DNA from: Chromera velia | Taxonomy: Eukaryota > Sar > Chromeraceae | Direction of reading: 5' to 3' | DNA length: 25,880 nt | Assembly: GCA_018398765.1 (NCBI GenBank) | Contig: JAHBMJ010001805.1 | Location: 1-25,880, forward strand | Part shown: one piece after another, positions 1 through 11,200 of the stretch | Layout of the letters: every line of letters begins with the position of its first letter | How positions within the stretch are numbered: the first letter of the stretch is position 1 | Made by a program: the position numbers and the translations under genes | Notes under the pieces: generated by a model | What the model saw: only the letters and a program-made list of their open reading frames with translations | Database searches by the model: none | Told to the model about the DNA's origin: nothing

Positions 1-85
1 CCCCTTGCCCCCCCCCCCCCCCCCCCATCGAGGTCCACTCCGTCCCCCCTGCTCCTAGAAGTCCGGATGTCCCGTCAGAACTCAC

Positions 86-873
86 CTGGATCTTCTCTTG
101 AGCCTCAAGAAGAGTCCCCCCCTCCTTCCCTTCCCCCCCCCTCCCCTCTTGCAGTGAACCCGATTGATGAGAACTGGACACCCCCGCCCCTGTCTCTGTC
201 TCTGTCTGAGGTTGCAGACGTGTCTCCTCGTCTCCCTCTCTGACGCCTCTCCCGTCAGATGCACAAGAGGAGGACGAGCCTTCAAGAGGCAGGGGAGGGG
301 GGGACACATGCAGAGGGAACAGAGGCCAAGCCGTACCTCCCCCCCTTTCCCTCTCGCCCTGTGTCCCCGGAACAATCTCCGCTTTTCCTTCCTTCTCCCC
401 CCCGTTCTCAGCAGCAGCAGCGGAACAGAGGGAAAGGTGCAAAGCCGAGACAGGATGCTTGCCGTCTCCCCCCTCGACATCAACCATTGTTTGTTGCGGA
501 CTGTCCATACCACCCATCGAGATGGACATCGAAGGGGAGGACTGGGGGGCGTGTTCGCGTCGCCACTCGAGAGCCATCTGCAGGGCCTTCTCGCCGTGCC
601 TGCAGTGACAACAAACAAAGCGACACAGACGCCACAACAGAACAACTGTGCAACCCTTCAGTAGAAGCTCTCCTTCTGTCTGCACAGCTCGAATGAATGG
701 ACTGCCTTTACTGGCACTCTGTTCTTCCCGTTCGTTCATTTGACTGACGTCCCTCGCTTCTGTTCCTTCCTTCGTCCCTCAAGCAGACATCACCACACAC
801 ACCACCTCTTCTCTTCCACACCTTTTCTTTCTTTCCGCCCTTCCTCATCGTCTTCGGCACGCACGCACACACA

Positions 874-910
<37 letters not shown>

Positions 911-3900
911 ATGTCAACCAACATACCGTTGAACCGAAAAGTCCTTCTGTACCACTCTCCCTTTGTGACGGTATCTAGCCCTCCAGCACAGGCTGCTCTT
1001 GTGGAACGAGACCCCACTCCCTTTCGGAAGTGAAACTTTCCCGCCCGCACTGCCGTACACCAGAGACCCGGTGGGAGAGACGGAAGACGCGTGGGAGAGA
1101 GACGGAGAAGAGCCCATTATCAGATCATCACCCTCACCCCCTCCTGCTGTGGCCACTGTGAGAAGACCCAAAGACGAATTCAGACCCGGAGGAGCAGCAG
1201 AGTCAGAGGGAGAAGTCCGTTTGTCTTTCTCTTTCTCTCTCGAACTTCTCAGCCGTCTCCCTTCTGGCTCTCCCTGCTTCTCTCCTTCAGCTCTTCTTCT
1301 CTTCTCTCTCTGCCCTCTGCCCTCCCCGCCCTCTGCAAAGGGACCCTCATCATCGCTACGCTCACTGAGAGGCAGGTCAGATGCACTGCCAGACGGAGAG
1401 CCAGAACCAGAGGACACGATCACAAGCTCTGACTCCTCCCGCGGTCTCTCTTGCTTGGTCCTCACACGACCTCCAGCTTCTTTCTCTTTTGCTCTTCCAT
1501 CCGAGACGGCCAATTTGGCTTTGTCCTTCTGTCTGGCTCTCTCTCTCTGCCCCCCTTCCCCTCCATACATCCCACCTCCCGCTCTTCCATTCTCTCCCAT
1601 AACCAGCGGTGCTGTCAGTTGATCTGCGAGCCTGTCCACTGTCCTGCGGGTTCGGGTCCCTCTTCTCAACCCCCCTTCCTTCTCTGCTTCCCGGGCCTCC
1701 TCCCTTGCTGTTGCCACCTGAGCAAACAACTCCACGCTCGCGTCACGGGGAAGCGCCACACACCCCAAGGTGTCGGTCCCTGCAAACAATAAAGAAAGTC
1801 AGGGAAGGGATGAGAAGATTTATTTCTAGCCAAGGGATCGATCGAGGGTGTCAAGGCGAGAACGATTGCCCAAAAGAAAAAAAATCTTTTGCCCAGTCAA
1901 GTACTGCATGGAACAACTGAGAGACTCAGAGGCGAAGCAAAGGAAGGTGATGAGAGAAAAGGTCAAGCGCCCGGATTGATGTGAGAGGTGCCTTCTTCGT
2001 CTGTTTGCCGACAAGTGAAGCAGAAGCAAGCTTGCATGATCATCTGAAGCGATTTGAAATTATTCAGATTCTTGGCCTGCTGTCAGACCACGCAAAGCTA
2101 AACAAGAAGACCTACCGTCTACCCCCATTCGTTTTTTGTCGGCTGACTGACAGACTCCCCAATCTTTCTTTTGCCTCAATACTGAATGAAACAGGCCTAA
2201 GCCATCCAGTTGTCTGCCTATCCACATGTTGCCTGCCTGCTTGTTTGACTGACCGACCGACCGATTTCTAGTTCCTCCACCCTTCCGTCCTTCACGAGAA
2301 TGAAGAAGGGGCGGCACCGCACCCCCCCCAGATGAGTGCCCTCCATGTCCACAGCAGCGCCGATCCACTGCATCCATCCACCCATCAATGTATCCATTTG
2401 TGTGTCCAGACATCATACAATGTGTCGCACGGCCACATGAAGGGCGGCAAAAACAAAGGTCAAGTGAAGCCAGAACAAGCGAACAGGCAGAGAATCTGAT
2501 GGTCCAGCACCAGAGCAAGATAGCCAGAAAAACGACAACCGACAAGCGAACAAGTACACTACAGCGCGAAAAATAGAACAAAACAAAACGAACCCTTGCA
2601 AGAAGAGCGTTCGGATCTGCATAGATCCTGTTCATCTTCTGCTTCTGTTTCCCGCGCTCTCCTTTGTCCTTTCCCTGCATCTCCCTCTGTTTCAAAACCT
2701 CACCTCCCCCCGCTTCCCCTTTCTTCAGTCCACTCGCGCCCACCCCTCTGGCAGGCCCATTCGGCAGACCATCCCCCTGTCGACTCTCCCTTCTTCCCCC
2801 TTTCCCGCCGTGTGTCTGGCCCTCTTCCCGTCTCTGTCTGGCCAACGCGGCATCCCACAGACGCACGACGGGGAATGAGTCCACAGCCACCAAGGAGAAG
2901 GAGGGAACGTCGTCGGAAGTACTAGATCCCTCTGAAGATTTGTGACAGTTTTCTTTTTCCTGCACTCACACACGTAGTGAGAACGGATAGTGGGTCCGTG
3001 AGTGAGTGCACAAAATTAGACAGCAAGAAAAAGAGGGAGAGGGCCCTGCGCACAGATTCCCCACAGGATGACAGGATCTTTTAAACAGTAGAGAGCGTAG
3101 CGTTCCGTCTCCACGCACTCACTGTTCTTACAGCCTTCCTGACCGATTCAGATTGAGCCAGCAGCTCGGCATACTTCTCTGCATATCTGCTCTCGACCTC
3201 AGGCACGAACGCTCCGGGGATACCAAACACAGCGTGAACACCTGCAAACAGGCAGGGCAGAAAGGGAGGCAGATCGACTATTTGGTGTCAACTGTTTCTT
3301 TTTTTCTCAGTCACGCTCTGTTCGAATTTGACACTGCGCGCATGTTCACACAAAACCCTTTTCTGTTTCTCACGCGAGGGGAGTCAGAGAGCGAGAGAGG
3401 GAAAGGAAACAGTGACCAGCTCATATGGAAAAGGAATTGCACAATTGCTCAACGTATTCTTCCGAAAAAACAAGTTTGACTCAGATTAAGATAACGCCCC
3501 AGAAAGAAACCACTCAAACGGGCAATCCGCAGAGACGAACGAATGCCGTGACAGGCAGACCCACCGCGTGAAAACTCCTCAGCAGCAGTGCACATTCCGA
3601 CAGGACTTGCTCGATAGAGAAGGAGGGGGGGAATTGGTGCTCCCTGCAAACACAAAATGAAGGGGGAGGACGGCGAGTTAGGTGTGAAAGAAAGAAGCAA
3701 TAGGCAAAGGGACCCGGGACCCGCTTGCGAGTCATGCATGTGACACTTTTATCTGCCAATTTGATTTCCGTTGACTGCCTGCCTTTAAAAGGTCATCCCC
3801 GCGTCTTTCTTGTGACCCAATCTCTCTGTCGCTCCTCTCGGAATTTCGGTGTCTTTCTGCCTTCACTCGCGCTCATTTCTGCGCGCTGTCAAAGTCCCTC

Positions 3901-3946
3901 ACCCTCCCACCTGTAGTTCATCGGCCCAGAAAGGATTGCGTGGCAT
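86..3946 (-). CDS. AP2-domain (ApiAP2-like) transcription factor gene, six exons seen, 3' end beyond the window
   Basis: Probable nuclear DNA-binding regulator. Exons on the minus strand: 3946-3911 (starts ATG, reads MPRNPFWADELQ, donor GTGGGA), 3643-3565, 3241-3132, 2959-about 2590, 1779-927 and 599-86 (donor GTGAGT at 85, so the gene continues off the left edge). The first three junctions are phase-consistent. The 2590 to 1779 junction is less certain because the phase-matching donor (GTTTTG) is weak. At least about 650 residues. The AP2 domain is split between the last two exons: GVSFHKSSLCWRARYRHKG and FSVQR at 1015-927 join HGEKALQMALEWRREH from 599 in exact phase, giving the three-strand plus helix pattern of AP2 (G-V-x-x-H, W-x-A, A-x-x-W-R). 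The rest is Ser/Gly/Glu/Arg-rich and looks disordered. In apicomplexans and chromerids AP2 proteins are the main sequence-specific regulators. The target is unknown. It is divergent from the lipin gene. Confidence 0.75.
551..1015 (-). other. AP2 DNA-binding domain split by an intron (927/599)
   Basis: The first half (three-strand sheet with GVSFHKSS and WRARY) ends at 927 in phase 2 before a GTATGT donor. The second half (helix with EKALQMALEWRRE) begins at 599 after a TTGTCACTGCAG acceptor and supplies the missing third base. The joined segment matches the length and residue pattern of AP2/ERF-like domains. The 327-bp intron between them carries a long CA/GT microsatellite. Confidence 0.8.
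858..906. repeat. (CA)n microsatellite
   Basis: Near-perfect CA dinucleotide tract, reading (GT)n on the sense strand of the AP2 gene. It lies about 20 bp inside the intron that splits the AP2 domain, just past the 5' splice site. Confidence 0.97.
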
Positions 3947-4360
3947 GTTGCAACCACAGAACCAAAAAAGATTGAGCGGTGACTGAATAAAAAACGACTC
4001 CTCCGTTCGCCGGATAAAGAAAAGAAGACACAAGAGGAAGGTGGTCCTCGGATTTCCGTCTCCCTCTTTTTCTTCCTTGCGCGCCTGAATTTTCCCTCCC
4101 TCACAACTGCACAAAGTAAGTCGATAAAAGCACAAGAATTATGCTTGCCGTATTACACAACAGGGCATCACTATCTGCCTCTGCACTGGAGCTGTGTTCT
4201 TTGGATATTGTTGTCACGCACTTGTCAGACAGGGAATCCACGAGTGCTTTTGCAATCTCACTGAGGTCGATCGAAAGTTTCGAAACACTTATAATAAGAG
4301 CCTTAATTTTCTTGCGATGGCCACGGCATGCCATGCACGGAGACGGGCCACGGCCGGTGA

Positions 4361-4420
4361 CCCGGAAAGCGAAGCTGAGAGGGCAGTTGGCCCGGAAAGC
4401 GAAGCTGAGAGGGCACTTAA
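4361..4420. repeat. 30-bp tandem repeat, two units
   Basis: Units at 4361-4390 and 4391-4420 share the first 25 bases (beginning CCCGGAAAGCGAAGCTGAG) and differ only at the 3' end. The CCGGAAAG word recurs inside the adjoining inverted-repeat element, so this is probably a fragment of the same family. Confidence 0.9.
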
Positions 4421-4475
4421 CAAAAAATACACCCCCCAGACCACACGGATGGCTGCGTCCGACGTTTACAGGAAG

Positions 4476-4600
4476 ATCTGACGCACGCCAAGCTCGGCCC
4501 CGGAAAGACAATTCAGCTGAGGAGGCACTTTCCAAATTTAAAGCAGGGGCAACAAGAATAAATTTCGCTTTCCGGGCCATTCGCACGGAGTGCGTCAGAT
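4476..4600. mobile_element. MITE-like inverted-repeat element, copy 1
   Basis: The 125-bp segment begins ATCTGACGCAC and ends with its exact reverse complement GTGCGTCAGAT (11-bp perfect terminal inverted repeat). An inner pair, GGCCCCGGAAAG and CTTTCCGGGCC, is also inverted. It has no coding capacity, so if mobile it would be non-autonomous. The family is not recognised. Confidence 0.65.
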
Positions 4601-4650
4601 AACAAAAATTGCAGACCACACGGATGGCTGCGTCCGACGTTTACAGGAAG

Positions 4651-4775
4651 ATCTGACGCACGCCAAGCTCGGCCCCGGAAAGACAATTCAGCTGAGGAGG
4701 CACTTTCCAAATTTAAAGCAGGGGCAACAAGAATAAATTTCGCTTTCCGGGCCATTCGCACGGAGTGCGTCAGAT
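4651..4775. mobile_element. MITE-like inverted-repeat element, copy 2
   Basis: Identical to copy 1, with the same 11-bp terminal inverted repeat. It is flanked by GAAG at 4647-4650 and 4776-4779, a possible 4-bp target duplication. Copy 1 has GAAG only on its left, as expected if one inserted copy was later duplicated in tandem together with its left flank. Confidence 0.65.
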
Positions 4776-5208
4776 GAAGAGCCGATTTCATTCACCACAA
4801 TCGGATACACACGGCTGAGCATCTCTGGGTCTCTGAATACAGCGTGTCAGTCGGACTGTTCTCTTTGGCACAGTCACACTGCGGTCTCACTTCGTCCTAA
4901 AACGTGGTTCCGTGTACAAGACGCAGGCACTAACGGTTAGCCAGTTTTTCGCTGTCTTTGGGCACTGAAAAAAGCTTGACAGAGACCTGCGCCAGCGGGT
5001 CAATCTCTCAGGCAAGGTCAGTCGGCTCCTTCCAAAACTGTCTTGGTCTTCTTCACATCTTCTCTTCGCGTGGAGTTCGAGAGTCCTCAAAAATTGGATT
5101 TCAACTCGTCACGTGAGAGGCAAAGGCACTGCAAGTATAGCAGTGGTGCCAGAAAGCGCACTGGACTGAAAGAGAGATTTTGTTGAAACTCGACGGCGGA
5201 GAAAGACG

Positions 5209-8200
5209 ATGTCCTTCCTGCCAACTATCGCCATACCCCTACCGCCAATACCCAGAGTGTCTGGGAACAGCTCTGGTGCAGTTGATGTTGTCATTGTGAG
5301 AGACAGAAAGAGACCCTGGAGGTGGCTCGCTTGTACGGACTTCAATGTCCGCTTTGGCAGATATTATTTGCCGAATGGCTACAAGGGAGAGCCGGTGAGT
5401 CCTTCCTTCGCTTCTGGTTCTCTCTGTTCTCCGAATTGGTCCGTGCGCAATTCCTGTTGGGCTCTTTCTATCTTCAACCTCTCTTTGCTGCCGGGCAACC
5501 ACTCGAGTGTCTACTTCCCCTTCTCTGAAATTCTCCCCGACTGCCCCTTCGTTGGTCTTTTCTGCGTTCGTGCAGGTGGAAATTTTGATCAATGGGGAAC
5601 CCACGGGGGTGGTCAGTTGACGGAATGAATGGCTGACTGACAGGCTTCCTGCACGGCTGCTTTTGTTGTTCCTCTGTGCCTCGTGCACCCGGTTTCCTTC
5701 GCCTGTGAGGCCCTCTCTTTGCGCGTCGTAACGTGGCACTGGGAACTGCATGGTGAAAATTCCTCCTGTGTCAACTTGCTTTTGTCAGTCTTTCTTTTCT
5801 CAGTCACCCCATCACTCGGCTCTTTGTGACCTCTTGCAATCGGTTGACGTGCAGAAAATGAAGGCGTGCCGACGAAGGCCTGGGGACTTCCGATTCGGCT
5901 ACAAATTCTCTGTCAGTCAGTCAGTCCATCATGCAGTCACGGAGTGTGTCGTTCAGTTGAGTCTGCCTATCTTCCAGCTGATGACGAAAGAGAAGGGGAA
6001 GAAGGAAGGCTCAGTTGGAAAGTTGCCGATCTCTTTGCCCTTCCTCCCTGACGGTCCCCTTCTGCCTCCCTCTCCCTTCCCTGTCTCTTGTTGCAGAAGA
6101 AACTCGACAGGCCAGAGCCTGTAATTCCGGACATTGATGACCTTCCTGTGGTGCGTTTCCTCTCTGTGTCTCTTTCTTTGTCTCGAGAGAAGGACGAGGA
6201 GAAGGAAGGAACAGGAGGAGAAAGAGACACGAAGTCTTCGTCCCCCTCGAAAAAGTCTCCTCGGGTGTCCGACGAGGAGGCGGCTGATGAGGAGAAGGAG
6301 GAGGGTGGAGAGAACGAGGAAGACAAAGGAGAAGAGGAGGAAAATGCTGAGGAGGGTGAGGAGGACGAATCGTCGTCTTGTCCCCCTGTCCGCGTTCCTT
6401 TCATTTCAGTTTGGAATCACCAAATGTGGTTGGTCACGAAGGCTGTGGCCGAGGGGATGAGGGAGGATCTGGGTGAACCTGAGACGACAAAGAACATAGA
6501 CCTAGGGGAACAGGGAGAGGGGGGGGGGGTAGTTTCTGGGAGAGACGGCTGTGTTGACTCCGCGGGAACTGAGAAGGCAAAGTCGGCCACTGGGGGTGGG
6601 AGGGACAGGCACCGGGATAGGGAGAAAGAAGGAGTCGAGTCTCAGTCTGTTGCAGTGACCGGTATTGAGCGTGAGCGTTCTGTCAGACGGAGTGAGCGGA
6701 GCATTTCGATGGAATCGTATCAGACGGCCAGGGGGAATTTTCTGAATTCGTCAGGCACCCTTGATTTGTTGGGATTTGACGAAGAAGAGCCTGTGGATGT
6801 TGGCCAGGAGGGCGGGGAGGGGGTTGTAGAAGAGGGACGTAAAGCGCCAGAGCCGATTCCGGATATGGTGGCTAGGGAAGGGGAAGGGAAGACAGGGGAG
6901 GTTCTTGCTGAGCTTGTAGGACCCGTTGTGATTCAAACGGAAGGAGAAGCAGAGGGAGAGCAGACGAAGATTCAAGCGCAGCTGCAGCCACAGGCCCGAG
7001 CGCATCCCCCAACAAAAGAAGCAGCAGCAGAGTCCGAAGGCCGCCCGCCCTCTCCCACCAGGGGCAGCAGCGGAGAAGAGGAAGGTGACGGGGAAGAGGC
7101 AGCTGGGGCAGTTGAAGGAGATGAGAAGGAGAAGGAGAAGGAGACGGCACCAGAAGGGGGCGAGAGAGAAGCGACGCATCAGGAAAGAGAGGGAGGAGAC
7201 GGGGAGGAAAGTGGGTGGGGGGCTCAAATTTTGAGCGTCATTGGAAGACTCGCCCTGTCACCCCGCAACTCTCAGAGTGGTTCTCTGATGACGGTGCCCC
7301 CATTTGCGTCTCCGTTTTATGAAGAGTTGTTTTATGATCCGGCCGAAGAGCAGCCAGAAGAAGAGCAGAGAGCTGAACAACAGGGAAAGGGTGTTGGTTG
7401 TCCTTCGTCTCGACTTTCGCGTGAGAACACAAAGACGCTTTCCTCCTCGAATTCCCAATTGTCCCCCCTACCCGGTAGGTCCCATTCGGATTCAGCACTA
7501 GTTCCTTCGTCTTCTCCTTCGGCCTCTTCAAACGTAAGGGGCGAGAGAGGGAATGGACAGAGCGACGGGAATGGAGAGAATTCGATGATTAAGATTTCAA
7601 TCCAGAGGGGGGAGGTCCAAATGGTGCAGACGGGGGGGGAACGGGAACGGGATGGAGTAGGGGGGGAAAGGGCACACAGAGGACCCAGAAGGGATTCTGG
7701 GGGTGTGGGGGGGTTGGTGTCTGCCATTCGGTGTGCCCGGAGGCGGCCCAAGGATAGTGGAAGAAAGAGTGGAGGAGGAAGGGGAGGGTCAGGAGGGGGG
7801 CAGCGGTCCCAAGGGGGCGTTACTTCTTTCATGAGTGGCGTCAGACCCCCCGTCCCGTCCGTCCTCTCTGTGACAGCAAAAGAGGTTGGTGAGATTGAGG
7901 TAACAGGAAAAGGAGAGCAGCAGGAGACGCCTGAAGGTAAGCAGGGAGCCTCAGGGACAGAGAGAGAAAAAGAGACGCCCTCTCTGTCGTTTTCCAAGTC
8001 CCCCTCTCAGACTGCCCCCTCACCCTCTGAAGGTTCCCCACCCCAATTGCCTCTGGCGGGGCCCGTGGAAGCGCCTGCCCTCTCGACTCTCTTCCAAAAC
8101 TTCGCCAAAGAGGGCCACGGTGCCCCCCCGCCTCTGGAGGTCTCTCTGTGCCGATCGAGGCTTCAGCTCTCAGACGCCAACGCAGCAGCAGATGGCGGGT

Positions 8201-11200
8201 GGTCTCTGACGGACAGTGTGGGGGAGGGGGGAGAGACAACTGGCGTCTCTTGTGTGTCTGTGTTTGAGAACAGCATCGTGTCTCCTGACCGTCTCCTTTC
8301 AAACCCCGAAGTTCTCTTCTCACAAGAAGCACTCTTCCGGTTCCAGGGCGGCGGGAATGTGTACACTCTCGCAGTCGCCTCCTCCATGCTCTTTGTGCTC
8401 CTGGCTTCCGGGAGACTGCCGTCCAGACAACAGGTAGGTCAGTCACTCAGTGCGATTAATCAATGTCTGCTTTGCTGCGTGTGTCGGTGGGGGGCGTGTC
8501 GAGGCTCTGTGCGCACGCATTGGTTGGTGGCATCAACTACAGGATGGCCCCTTCAAAGCTTGCCTTTCTGTACCTGCTTCTTCTCTTTTCTTTCTTGGAC
8601 CTTTTGTGTTCCTTCGTATTTGAAGCCCTCTTTGGGTTTTCCTTCCCGAATTTGCTTCGCTTGTGGAACAATGAGGGGAGAGTCATATGAACGACAAATA
8701 ATCATGTACATTCCCCCCCTAAATGCAGGTAGAGGACGTCAGATTCTGCCCTCTCCTCCTCCAACCCGCTGAAGTTCACCGACGCGCTGTGGGTCCCGGG
8801 CCTTCAGGCAGTCTGGTTGTGGCAGGAGGGGGTGAGCAGAGCGGCAAGACAGGAGGAGAGGGTGGGTCTCGAGGGTCTATCGCCTCGTTTCTTCCCGTTC
8901 TCCCTCGTTCCCTCTTCCCGAACGGTTTCTCTATTTTCTCCTCTCCTACCGCAGCCCCTGCTGCAGCGATAGCAGAAGTGGAGGATGAGTTCCAAGAATT
9001 GGGCGCGACGCTGAAAACGGCAACCCTTCCTGTAGCTGCCCTGGACAGTCCGGAGGTTGCCCAAGGGGGGGAGTCGGGTGAAGGGGGGGAGGAGGGAATT
9101 GAAAGAGAGGAAGCAGGATCAGAAAAGGGAGCGGAGGAGAAGGAAGAGGAGGAGGAAGAGGACTCTGAGGCTTTGAGAGATGACTGGGATGCCTTGCCTG
9201 AAAAGGAATTGACGAAGACCCCCCCTCCCAGAATCTTGGTCGGTCGGTCGTTTCTTTTCTTTGATCTGTCTGACACTCTCTCTGCTCTTTCTTCCCTTCG
9301 GTTCGTTTTTTCCTCCCAACCTTTTCTTCTCTTCTGGCCCGCCTGTTTGCCATCAAACTGCTTTTGCAGAGAGAGGGACCAACCCTGACTGTCTTTCTTG
9401 AATCGGAACGCTTCCCTTCCCTTCCCTGCCCTCCTTCTCTATGCACTTTCTTTCTTTCCCCCTCCCGCAAGAGGTCCAAGATCTTCTTCCAGAAAATTGC
9501 AGAGAGAGAAAAAAATGACTTGCCTCCAAGATGACTCTATCCTGTCTTCTTTTTGTTTTTTCTGCAGCGAAAAATCGCCGCAAAGCTCCGACCTGGGTAC
9601 AACAAGATCACTTTCCGAATTGTCAGTCAGTCGGAGCACTCACGAGGGCACAAGAAAGCAAACCAATAAATCCATCCTGGTTCTACCTGCCTGCCTGCGT
9701 GCCTGGTGGTCTGTCTGTCCGTCTTACGGGGTGTCCCGCTCCTGTCCTCCAGACAAACGACCCCGTATCTCTGCTATTTCTCCTTCCGTGCTGTCCTCTC
9801 CTCACCAATCCTCTCTTCTCGGTGCTGCTGCTCTCTCTTTCTCTCTATATATATATTAATATATATCCGTCTGTGTGTGTTCATTTGTGTTTGTGTTTCT
9901 TGTGTGTGTTCATGCGTCTTCCCCCCCCGAATTTTTCGCCTCTCTCCTCGTCAAATGCCTCAGCTGATGACTCTTCCCCACGCGTCTTCTTGCATTCGCA
10001 TCGTACCATTTATCCGCATGTCCTGCCCATTCATCTCCCCTCAATTTTACAGGAGGGTTCGGAGGACTGTCTGCTGGACGCTGGGGCCTTCTACTGGGAT
10101 TCCTCTGCGAAGGTGGTGGTGTCGGACATTGACGGGACGGTCACGGTGTCCGACCTGACTGGTCACGCCGTATCGACTCTGGGGATGGTGCACAAGGACC
10201 ACGCGGGGCTACCGAAGGTTTACCGTCAGATCAGAGAGAGGGGATACAAACTCATGTACCTGTCTTCTAGATCGCTCGGACAGGCAAATACTACCAGAAG
10301 GTGAGCAGACAAAGTTTCGGGAATATGGAAGAGAGAGACGGGCAGTGACTCATGCTCCCAGTGCCGCCACACAATGTTTGTGGTCAGACGACTGTCAGTC
10401 AGGAGGGTCAGACAGGCAGACAGACACAGACAGACAAACAGACAGAGATTCAGGCAAGAAACCGAGAGATCCGACCTAGCAGTGACACAAAGGGGACAGG
10501 AAGGGATTTGTACACTGTTTGGAGAATGAATGAATGAATGAATGGGAGACTGTGGAAACTTTTCTGCCTCTGGCCCTTCTCCTGACCACCTCTCGGCCCA
10601 ACTGTACCGTTTTTCTTCTATCGCACGTTCCTTCCCACTTGCGTAGATCTGCAGACTCAATGGACTGGTCGTTGCTTCGACAAATCCTGCTCATTCTCTG
10701 CTGCGTTCTTCCTTTCTCTATCCGCGTGACTTGACGTGATGTGTGCAGGTATTTGCGCGAGGTTTGCCAGGTTGAGAGAGGAAAAGAAGACGAACGCCAC
10801 ACTCTTCCTCGTCAGTCAGATTGGAAATGGAATACAACTGCTCCGTAACCCTCACCTATTCTTCTTTTCGGTCGCGCTTTCCTGCATTTCCTCCTCCCTG
10901 CTTTCCTCTCTGTCTTGTCTCAGCTCTGTGACAGTTTGTCTGTTTCACACATGAATTTTGTTCAGTGCATTCTTGCGTATCGGCCCTTTTCTGATCTTCT
11001 TCATTCCGCAAGGGAGGAGCTGGTACCATCCTCTGCACAAACAATGATTGAACTAAGGGACAAACTCCAAGAGCACATGTGTCAAAAAACTCGCTGCTTT
11101 TTTCTTTCTTTCTTTCCGGTTTGATTGACTGAAATGAAAAACTGCAGCTGGGCCCGTGTTGGTGTCAGCCAACGGTATGTGGGCAACGATTCGGCACGAG

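Larger units (their letters stand above)
4437..4775. repeat. Two identical 164-bp repeat units, period 175 bp
   Basis: Unit 1 is 4437-4600 and unit 2 is 4612-4775. I find no difference between them by eye. They are separated by the 11-bp spacer AACAAAAATTG. Each unit contains the 125-bp inverted-repeat element annotated separately. Absence of divergence points to a recent duplication or to gene conversion. Confidence 0.93.
3947..5208. promoter_or_regulatory. Divergent intergenic region between the AP2 and lipin genes
   Basis: The start codons of two divergent genes, at 3946 (minus) and 5209 (plus), are about 1.26 kb apart, so both core promoters and 5' UTRs must lie here. I see no clear TATA or initiator element. 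The middle (4361-4775) is filled by short tandem repeats and two copies of an inverted-repeat element, which may affect either promoter. Open frames here on both strands just translate the repeat. Confidence 0.6.

Noticed and set aside
164-696. Plus-strand open frames of 145-166 codons near the left edge
   Set aside because: They are antisense to the AP2 exon 599-86, which carries the helix half of the AP2 domain.
999-1622. Plus-strand open frame of about 207 codons
   Set aside because: It lies opposite the AP2 exon and is Ser/Pro/Leu-rich low complexity; the minus-strand frame has the AP2 domain and in-phase junctions.
4101-4791. Open frames on both strands with near-identical translations
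   Set aside because: They simply translate the duplicated 164-bp repeat unit; there is no start context or domain.
6751-7997. Long minus-strand open frames opposite lipin exon 4 (for example 6751-7227 and 7332-7997)
   Set aside because: They are Ser/Leu/Pro-rich shadows of a Glu/Gly-rich coding strand, with no domain and no matching splice structure.
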